A DNA stretch of 64,000 nucleotides from contig NZ_BJZP01000010.1 of NCBI RefSeq assembly GCF_007992095.1, positions 62,001-126,000 on the forward strand. The letters run 5' to 3'. A model generated the notes under the pieces. That model saw only the letters and a program-made list of their open reading frames with translations. It was not told where the DNA came from and did no database searches. Of this stretch, positions 58,511 to 64,000 are shown piece after piece. Positions within the stretch are counted from its first letter, which is position 1; each line of letters begins with the position of its first letter. A program made the position numbers and the translations under genes. Origin of the DNA: Paenirhizobium naphthalenivorans (GTDB taxonomy: Bacteria > Pseudomonadota > Alphaproteobacteria > Rhizobiales > Rhizobiaceae).

Positions 58511-60421
58511 CTAGACGCACGCCGTCTGTCGCGCTTTGTCCCAAACGGAACAGAGGCTACGGTAACGCTGCGCCATTTCCTCCACGGCCTGCTTGTCACT
58601 GATCGCGCCGGAAAGCCATTTGCGCGCCGCCTCGCCGAAGATCGTCCGGCCGACAGCGAACCCCTTGACCAGCTCGAAGCGGGCGGCGAGTGCGAAACTC
58701 TCCTCCAGTTCCGCCTGCGGCGCATCGAGCCCCAGCACGACAATACCGCGCGTATAGGGATCGTGGCGTTCCACGGCGGCGCAGGCATTGGCCCAGGACG
58801 CCTCGGTGCGCATCGGTTCGAGCTTCCACCAATCAGGATAGACGCCGATCTCGTAGAAACGCTCGATGATCCGCGCGACCGTATCATCATCGGTCGGACC
58901 GACCTTGGAGGGGATCACCTCGAGCAGCATTTCCAGCCGGTTGCGGCGGGCCGCGGCGAACAGCCGGAGCACGGTCGCCTCCTGCTCGGCACGCACCTCA
59001 GGCGCGTCGTCGGGATGATAGAAGCACAGTACCTTGACGACATCCTCGACCGGCCATTCGACCAGCCCGCCGAAATCCGGTCCGATCTCGGGCTCCAGCG
59101 TCAGTGGACGCGAACCCGGCCATTCAACCGGGCGGCCGATCCAGAGACCCGAACCGCTGGCCGCATAAAGTGCATCACGACCAAGTCTGCCGTCGCACAG
59201 GATTCCGTAACCGGGGGCCCCGCCGGCAACACTAAGTGCCGCATTCAGGCAGAGCGTCTTGAATGCGCCGATCCGCTCGCGGGCCACGCCCGCCTCATCG
59301 GCCATGGCCTCGAGTTGCAAACGATGATCGAAAGCGAAGACCCGCATCGTCGACCAGTCGCCTGTGCGATTGGTCGACCAGTGCACCTGCTCCAGCGCCT
59401 CGTCCTTGCGCAGCGCCTTGTTGCGGATGCCGACCCTGAAGAAGTATTGCAGCTCCTCCCAGCTTGGATAGGCCGGCGTGCAGCCGTGACGTGAGACGGC
59501 GAAGGCACCACAGGCGTTGGCGAGCTTCAGGCTGGTCGGCCAGTCCTCATCCGTCAGCCAGCCTTTCAGCAGCCCGGACATGAAACCGTCGCCGGCGCCC
59601 AGCACATTGAACACCTCGATCGGAAAGCCCTCTCCGGTCTGTCCTTCGTCAAGGCTGTCGGGAATAGCCCCCTCGAACACCACAGCGCCCATGGCGCCAC
59701 GCTTGCACACCAGCGCCGCCTTCGACACGCGGCGCACGGCTTTCAGCGCCTCGATCGTATCGGTGGTGCCGCCGGCGATATGGAATTCCTCTTCCGTTCC
59801 GACGATCAGGTCGAACAGATGAAGCGTCGCCTGCAACTTCGTCGTGACCGCCAGGGATTCAATATACCGGCTCTCGCCGGCCCCATGGCCGGCCAAACCC
59901 CAGAGATTGGGGCGGTAGTCAATATCAAGCGCCGTCTTCGCCCCGCCTTCGCGGGCGATCTTGAGCGCCTTCAACACGGCAGCCTCCGTGCGCGGATGCG
60001 AAAGATGGGTGCCGGTCGCCAGCACGCAGCGCGCTTCGCCGACGAAGGCCGGATCGACATCCTCCTCGCACAGCGCCATATCGGCGCAGTTCTCGCGGTA
60101 GAAGATCAGCGGAAACTGGTGTTCGTCGCGAATGCCGAGGAGAACCAGGGCGGTCAGACGCTCCGGATCGGTCTTCACGCCCCGCACGTCGACACCCTCG
60201 CGCACCAACTGCTCACGGATGAAGCGGCCCATGTGCTCATCGCCGACGCGCGTCAGCACGGCCGACGTCAGCCCAAGCCGGGCCGTCCCGGCGGCGATAT
60301 TGGTCGGCGAACCGCCGATATATTTGTTGAAGGACGCCATGTCCTCGAGCCGACCGCCGACCTGCACGCCGTAGAGATCGACCGACGAGCGTCCGATCGT
60401 GATCAGATCGAGTTTTGCCAA
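58511..60421 (-). CDS. iolC: 5-dehydro-2-deoxygluconokinase fused to a DUF2090 (aldolase-like) domain
   Basis: 636 aa, about twice a simple IolC. Residues 1 to about 325 form the PfkB kinase (LITIGRSSVDLYGVQVGGRLEDM at the start, NVLGAGDGFMSGLLKGW with the catalytic D). Residues about 330-636 form the DUF2090 domain (WSTMRVFAFDHRLQLEAMADEAG, KVLCFYHPD). Translation starts at TTG with an excellent AAGGGAGG five bases upstream, and the N-terminus (AKLDLITIGR) is conserved only from there. The second domain may supply the following aldolase step; no separate iolJ is visible here. Confidence 0.93.
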   Translation of the reverse strand: MAKLDLITIGRSSVDLYGVQVGGRLEDMASFNKYIGGSPTNIAAGTARLGLTSAVLTRVGDEHMGRFIREQLVREGVDVRGVKTDPERLTALVLLGIRDEHQFPLIFYRENCADMALCEEDVDPAFVGEARCVLATGTHLSHPRTEAAVLKALKIAREGGAKTALDIDYRPNLWGLAGHGAGESRYIESLAVTTKLQATLHLFDLIVGTEEEFHIAGGTTDTIEALKAVRRVSKAALVCKRGAMGAVVFEGAIPDSLDEGQTGEGFPIEVFNVLGAGDGFMSGLLKGWLTDEDWPTSLKLANACGAFAVSRHGCTPAYPSWEELQYFFRVGIRNKALRKDEALEQVHWSTNRTGDWSTMRVFAFDHRLQLEAMADEAGVARERIGAFKTLCLNAALSVAGGAPGYGILCDGRLGRDALYAASGSGLWIGRPVEWPGSRPLTLEPEIGPDFGGLVEWPVEDVVKVLCFYHPDDAPEVRAEQEATVLRLFAAARRNRLEMLLEVIPSKVGPTDDDTVARIIERFYEIGVYPDWWKLEPMRTEASWANACAAVERHDPYTRGIVVLGLDAPQAELEESFALAARFELVKGFAVGRTIFGEAARKWLSGAISDKQAVEEMAQRYRSLCSVWDKARQTACV

Positions 60422-60503
60422 GCGAACCTCCCTTCAGGCGGCGGGTCGCTTGCCTCGCCGTCCATTCCTTCGGGACACAGCGAAACCGCCGCATCCCTTC
60501 CTC

Positions 60504-60534
60504 TTGGAATGGACTTTAAATTCTATTTTTAGAA
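60504..60534. promoter_or_regulatory. Candidate IolR operator upstream of iolC
   Basis: TTCTA-TTTT-TAGAA (60521-60534) is a perfect inverted repeat next to TTGGAATGGAC (60504-60514). The same two elements, AAAATAGAA and TTCCAA in the same order and orientation relative to the target gene, occur before iolG. An RpiR-family repressor of the pathway is encoded next to both sites. Confidence 0.55.
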
Positions 60535-60550
60535 CTTTCAATACAAATAT

Positions 60551-61369
60551 TCAATTATCCTGTCGCGCTGTTCCGACTGCGACGGAGAGCGTGATGGCAA
60601 GGCATAACGTCGCCGACAGGGAGCGGAAGGCGCCGAAATCGACTTCCGAGACCGAAAGCGTAATGGCGTCGAACTTGCGCAAGGGGCTGACGATCGTGTC
60701 GGTGATGGCAACGATTGGAATGCCCTCCTTCGCGACGTCCTCGACCAGCTCCATGGTCTCGGCCGAATAGGGCGAAAAGGTGATAGCCAGAAGCACATCG
60801 CCCGGACGGATCGCGTGATGGTTTTCCAGTTTGCCGACCGCGCTGTGCAACATGGCCGGGACATTCATCTTCTCCAGCGCATAGGCCATGTAGCTCGCCA
60901 CCGGAAAGGAACGGCGCAGGCCGATGATGTGGATCATCCCGGCGCCCGCGAGCACTTCCACCGCGCGTTCCAAGAGCGGTGTTTCGACGGATTTCAGCAA
61001 CCCCTCCAGCGAGGTACGGCCGGCCTCGACGAATTCGGCCAACAAAGCGGTCGGGCTGCCCTCGCCCAGCTCGCGAATGTGTTGAAGACGCGTCGAATAG
61101 TCCGGCCAGCCGCCGACGAAGGAATCGCGAAACAGCTTCTGCATTTCGGAAAAGCCGGAAAAGCCGAGGATCTGGCAGAAGCGCATGAAGGCGGAGGGCT
61201 GGACGCCCGCGCCTTCCGCCATTTCGGCGACGGTCGACACCGCGATCCGATCCTTGTTGGCCGCGACATAGTCGGCGCATTGGCGCAGTCGCTTCGGCAG
61301 GTTTTCCGACACTTCCAGCAGCCGCTCCTCGAAGGCCTTGATGCTGGTTGGCCCGCCGGTGTCCGTCAT
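60551..61369 (-). CDS. iolR: RpiR-family transcriptional regulator of inositol catabolism
   Basis: 272 aa from the ATG at 61369 with AAGGAC upstream (a TTG at 61405 would add 12 residues). The N-terminal helix-turn-helix (about 20-90; STVAEMAEGAGVQPSAFMRFCQILGFSGFSEMQKLFR) is followed by a sugar-isomerase (SIS) domain (AGMIHIIGLRRSFPVASYMAYALEKM, GDVLLAITFSPYSAETMELVEDV). It probably represses iolC-D-E-B and iolG and is released by a phosphorylated intermediate. It lies between the two regulated units, 129 bp upstream of iolC on the same strand. Confidence 0.9.
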   Translation of the reverse strand: MTDTGGPTSIKAFEERLLEVSENLPKRLRQCADYVAANKDRIAVSTVAEMAEGAGVQPSAFMRFCQILGFSGFSEMQKLFRDSFVGGWPDYSTRLQHIRELGEGSPTALLAEFVEAGRTSLEGLLKSVETPLLERAVEVLAGAGMIHIIGLRRSFPVASYMAYALEKMNVPAMLHSAVGKLENHHAIRPGDVLLAITFSPYSAETMELVEDVAKEGIPIVAITDTIVSPLRKFDAITLSVSEVDFGAFRSLSATLCLAITLSVAVGTARQDN

Positions 61370-61392
61370 GACTGTCCTTTCCGCATTGTCGC

Positions 61393-61454
61393 TTGACACA
61401 AACAATATCGCAATCTAGCAAAATAGAACGTATATTCCAAATGGAGTTTTGGAG
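61393..61454. promoter_or_regulatory. Divergent iolR/iolG control region with candidate IolR site
   Basis: In the iolG direction a TTGACA box (61393-61398) is followed by TCTAGCAAAATAGAA (61414-61428), ATTCCAAATGGAG (61434-61446) and TTTTGGAG (61447-61454). TCCA-AA-TGGA is itself palindromic. The AAAATAGAA and TTCCAA elements recur before iolC. No convincing -10 box was identified. The remaining stretch to the iolG start shows only the GGGAGGAGAG Shine-Dalgarno sequence. Confidence 0.5.
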
Positions 61455-61584
61455 CGTTCATTCGAGCCTGTCCCTGCCCAAGCCCGTTTAGACATAATGG
61501 GGCGGCAGGAGAGTGGCTGGCGCAAACAGTGTCTAGGGCGCTTGAGGCCGTTTCGGCAAGGTGACCAAGGGAGGAGAGAGAATC

Positions 61585-62580
61585 ATGGTAACGAAATTGG
61601 CTCTTTTGGGCGCCGGCCGAATTGGCAAGGTGCACGCGCGCGCGATCGCCGAAGACAGACGGGCGAAACTTGTCGCCGTCGCGGACGCCTTTCCCGAGGC
61701 TGCCAAAGCGATTGCAGAAGCCTCGGGCGCGGCTGTGAAGACGATCGACGAGATCGAGGCCGACAAGGACATCGACGCGGTCATCATCTGCACGCCGACC
61801 AACACCCATGCCGACCTGATCGAGCGTTTCGCCAGGGCCGGCAAGGCGATCTTCTGCGAAAAGCCGATCGATCTCGACGTCGAGCGCGCCCGCGCCTGCC
61901 TGGAGACAGTGCGCAAGGTCGGCGGCAAGGTCATGCTCGGCTTCAACCGCCGCTTCGATCCACATTTCCAGGCCGTGCGCAAGGAGATCGACAAGGGGAC
62001 GATCGGCAAGGTCGAGATGGTCACCATCATCAGCCGCGACCCCGGCCCACCACCCGCCGAATATATCAAGGTCTCGGGCGGCATCTTCCGCGACATGACC
62101 ATCCATGACTTCGACATGGCACGCTTCCTGCTCGGCGAGGAGATCGACACCGTGATGGCCTCCGCCTCCGTGCTGGTCGACCCGAAGATCGGCGAGCTTG
62201 GCGACTACGACTCGGCAAGCCTGATCCTCACCACGAAGAGCGGTCGACAGGCGATCATCTCCAACTCGCGCCGGGCATCCTATGGTTACGACCAGCGCAT
62301 CGAGGCACACGGTTCACTCGGCGCTGTCTCGGCCGAGAACCAGCGCCCGGTCTCGATCGAGGTCGCCACCAAGGACGGCTATACACGCCCGCCGCTGCAC
62401 GACTTCTTCATGACCCGCTACACCGCCGCCTATGCCGCCGAGATTTCGGCCTTCATCGATGGACTGGAGCAAGGCACACCGCTTTCGCCCTCGGCCGAGG
62501 ATGGTCTGATCGCGCTGGCACTCGCCGATGCAGCGATCAAGGCAGTGGAGCAGAAGACGGCGGTCAAAGTCGTCTACTGA
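61585..62580 (+). CDS. iolG: Myo-inositol 2-dehydrogenase
   Basis: 331 aa from the ATG at 61585 with a strong GGGAGGAGAG upstream. Rossmann motif LALLGAGRIGKVHARAIAED, EKP motif FCEKPIDLDVERA and the catalytic region GGIFRDMTIHDFDMARFLLGEE are those of rhizobial inositol dehydrogenases (IolG/IdhA). It oxidises myo-inositol to 2-keto-myo-inositol with NAD+, the first step feeding IolE. It is divergent from iolR and ends at a strong terminator. Confidence 0.93.
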   Translation: MVTKLALLGAGRIGKVHARAIAEDRRAKLVAVADAFPEAAKAIAEASGAAVKTIDEIEADKDIDAVIICTPTNTHADLIERFARAGKAIFCEKPIDLDVERARACLETVRKVGGKVMLGFNRRFDPHFQAVRKEIDKGTIGKVEMVTIISRDPGPPPAEYIKVSGGIFRDMTIHDFDMARFLLGEEIDTVMASASVLVDPKIGELGDYDSASLILTTKSGRQAIISNSRRASYGYDQRIEAHGSLGAVSAENQRPVSIEVATKDGYTRPPLHDFFMTRYTAAYAAEISAFIDGLEQGTPLSPSAEDGLIALALADAAIKAVEQKTAVKVVY

Positions 62581-62602
62581 AGTCCTCACCCACACGAAAC
62601 AG

Positions 62603-62637
62603 ACGCCGCCCCTTCGCACCGGGCGGCGTTTTCGTTT
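62603..62637 (+). terminator. Rho-independent terminator after iolG
   Basis: ACGCCGCCC (62603-62611) pairs with GGGCGGCGT (62621-62629) around a 9-nt loop, followed by TTTCGTTT. Outside it, CGAAA and TTTCG can lengthen the stem. Confidence 0.88.
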
Positions 62638-62799
62638 CAGTCGATGCAAGGGCACAGGGTCCAGCCAGCCGCCCGCTCTTTGCCATTTCCCTTGCGAACG
62701 TCTGCCCCTTGGTCAAGAAATGGGATCGGTCGCGGCCCTCTCCCCGGAGAAACCGGCAAGGCGGCGCGAAACCACGAACGCAGAAGGCATCGGTACGGC

Positions 62800-63663
62800 A
62801 TGCGCACTTCCCTCACGGCGGCAAGCGGCTCGATCATCGTTATCGGCCACATCAACCACGACCGCATCTGGCGGCTGAACGGGCCCTTGCGGTCCGGCGC
62901 CCGGATCTCCTGGTCGGACCGGCGTGTGCGGCTGGGCGGTGGGGGATATTACACCGCGCGACGACTGATGGACCTCGGGCATTCGGCAAGCCTCGTCGCG
63001 ACGCTGCGGGACGACCGCCTCGGACGCTGGGCTCTGGATGCCCTGACGGCCCGACACTTTGACCTCACCCATGTCGACATCGCCAAAGGCGAGACCGAAT
63101 GCGCCGACATTCTGCTCGAGCCCAATGGCGAACGGACCATCCTGTCGAGCCAAAAGCGCATCAGCCGCAGCTTCTCGCTTTCGGCGCCGATCAAGGGGGA
63201 AGCCTTCTACGTCAATGGTGCCCACCTGTGCGACAATATCGTCCAGTCGCTTGATAAGGCGCGGCTGGTGGTCTCGCAGTTTCCCTTGGGCAATCCGACA
63301 CCAAGACCCGCCGACGTGATGGTCGGCTCCAAGGCCGACTTTCCGGGTCAGGGTCTTGAGGAAATCTGGCAGGCGGCAAGCCGGATTGGAGGCAGCCGTC
63401 TGAAGCAACTGGCCCTGACCGACGGACCGCACGAGATCACCCTGTTCGACGGTGGGAAGCGTCAAGACGTCCACATCCCCCACCCGGTCTCGACAGGCGA
63501 TACGATCGGTGCCGGCGACAGTTTCAGCGCCGCCATCCTGCATGCCCTGATCGGCGGTGCCGGCCTGGCGGAGGCGGCGCAATGGGCCGGTGATGCGACC
63601 GCCAGATGGCTGCTACAGCGCGACGCGATCGCCGGAACCGACTGGGCGGACGAGCCGGCATGA
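62800..63663 (+). CDS. PfkB-family carbohydrate kinase
   Basis: 287 aa from the ATG at 62800 (MRTSLTAASGSIIVIGHINHD). The N-terminal GGxxxN-like motif is degenerate (RLGGGGYYTARRLMDLGH), while the C-terminal ATP/anion-hole signature DTIGAGDSFSAAIL with the catalytic aspartate is intact. It phosphorylates a sugar or nucleoside. It follows the iolG terminator, so it is a separate transcription unit, possibly linked to the LysR gene downstream. The substrate is unknown. Confidence 0.82.
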   Translation: MRTSLTAASGSIIVIGHINHDRIWRLNGPLRSGARISWSDRRVRLGGGGYYTARRLMDLGHSASLVATLRDDRLGRWALDALTARHFDLTHVDIAKGETECADILLEPNGERTILSSQKRISRSFSLSAPIKGEAFYVNGAHLCDNIVQSLDKARLVVSQFPLGNPTPRPADVMVGSKADFPGQGLEEIWQAASRIGGSRLKQLALTDGPHEITLFDGGKRQDVHIPHPVSTGDTIGAGDSFSAAILHALIGGAGLAEAAQWAGDATARWLLQRDAIAGTDWADEPA

Positions 63664-63854
63664 TGCCGATGGCGGACAGATCCTCCCCAACACCGAAATC
63701 GATCGCCGGACAGCGCGTCAGGCCGGCCGTCCGACCTTCGCCTTCCGCCCGCTCCGGCAAATAGGCGGGGCTTGTCTCGCTTCATCGCTCCGCTTACGGT
63801 TTTCGCCGCCGGCCGGCGTTCGGCCAGGACAAGACCAAGGCGGCAAGAACACAG

Positions 63855-64000
63855 ATGCAGATCCGGGCGCTGATCTATTTCGACGAACTGGTACGCGCGC
63901 GCTCTATTCGCGGCGCCGCCGACAAGCTCAACATCCAGCCGACGGCGCTTTCGCGCCAGATCGACCAGCTGGAGCACTATTTCGGCACGGCGCTGATCGA
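63855..64000 (+). CDS. LysR-family transcriptional regulator, N-terminal part (cut by window edge)
   Basis: The 48 visible residues (MQIRALIYFDELVRARSIRGAADKLNIQPTALSRQIDQLEHYFGTALI) are the complete LysR winged helix-turn-helix start, with the usual aromatic FxEL, AAxxLxxxxxALSRQI and LExxxGxxLI pattern. The rest lies beyond the window. The 191-bp gap after the PfkB gene contains no recognisable site. Confidence 0.85.
   Translation, partial: MQIRALIYFDELVRARSIRGAADKLNIQPTALSRQIDQLEHYFGTALI

Overview
This window is high-GC DNA with dense, short-gapped operons typical of an alphaproteobacterial Rhizobiaceae chromosome or large replicon (Rhizobium/Agrobacterium/Sinorhizobium-like). The grounds are the gene families (ydcSTUV-patD, a PHA-synthase-like/pta/ackA/fabI operon, an RpiR-regulated iol cluster with a fused IolC, several oligopeptide ABC systems) and the protein style; the genus cannot be fixed from the sequence alone. 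I see no tRNA, rRNA, CRISPR array, insertion sequence or prophage. The window opens inside a LysR regulator and closes inside another.

Layout. 1-6126: a ydcSTUV-patD operon (spermidine/putrescine-family ABC importer plus gamma-aminobutyraldehyde dehydrogenase), ending in a strong terminator. 6134-9373: a FUSC-type exporter with its MarR repressor and a clear MarR operator, then a secreted SH3 protein. 9473-15243: housekeeping and repair genes (transaldolase, AraC-Ogt methyltransferase, DUF2244 protein, endonuclease III, EI24/CysZ-like protein, nitrilase-family amidase, ExoD). 15388-22502: a first peptide ABC system with a fused two-ATPase protein, an M20 amidohydrolase and a divergent dppABC-like operon. 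22513-26262: a DAO-type flavoenzyme, a ribbon-helix-helix protein, a DJ-1/PfpI protein and a P1-family aminopeptidase. 26481-32965: PHA-synthase-like protein, MaoC-Pta fusion, acetate kinase, enoyl-ACP reductase and an orphan PhnM. 32970-39297 (minus): a second peptide system, read as dipeptidase-dppA-B-C-D-F. 39863-49067: a polyamine-type importer (potABCD-like) joined to a NylB-like serine hydrolase, two tandem YtcJ-like amidohydrolases and a TetR regulator. 49132-53374: a conserved Cys-motif protein, the proton-translocating transhydrogenase pntAB and a tiny DUF1328 membrane protein. 53568-62580: inositol catabolism (iolR; iolC-D-E-small membrane protein-B-oxidoreductase; iolG), followed by a PfkB kinase and the truncated LysR gene.

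The common theme is uptake and breakdown of nitrogen-containing small molecules (polyamines, peptides, amides) and cyclitols by a soil or plant-associated heterotroph. Transporters are repeatedly paired with their own hydrolases. All four solute-binding-protein genes are followed immediately by an RNA hairpin, which fits differential expression of the binding protein within its operon. The most promising uncharacterised unit is the potABCD / NylB-like / double amidohydrolase / TetR module at 39863-49067, which has a perfect inverted repeat in its upstream region.
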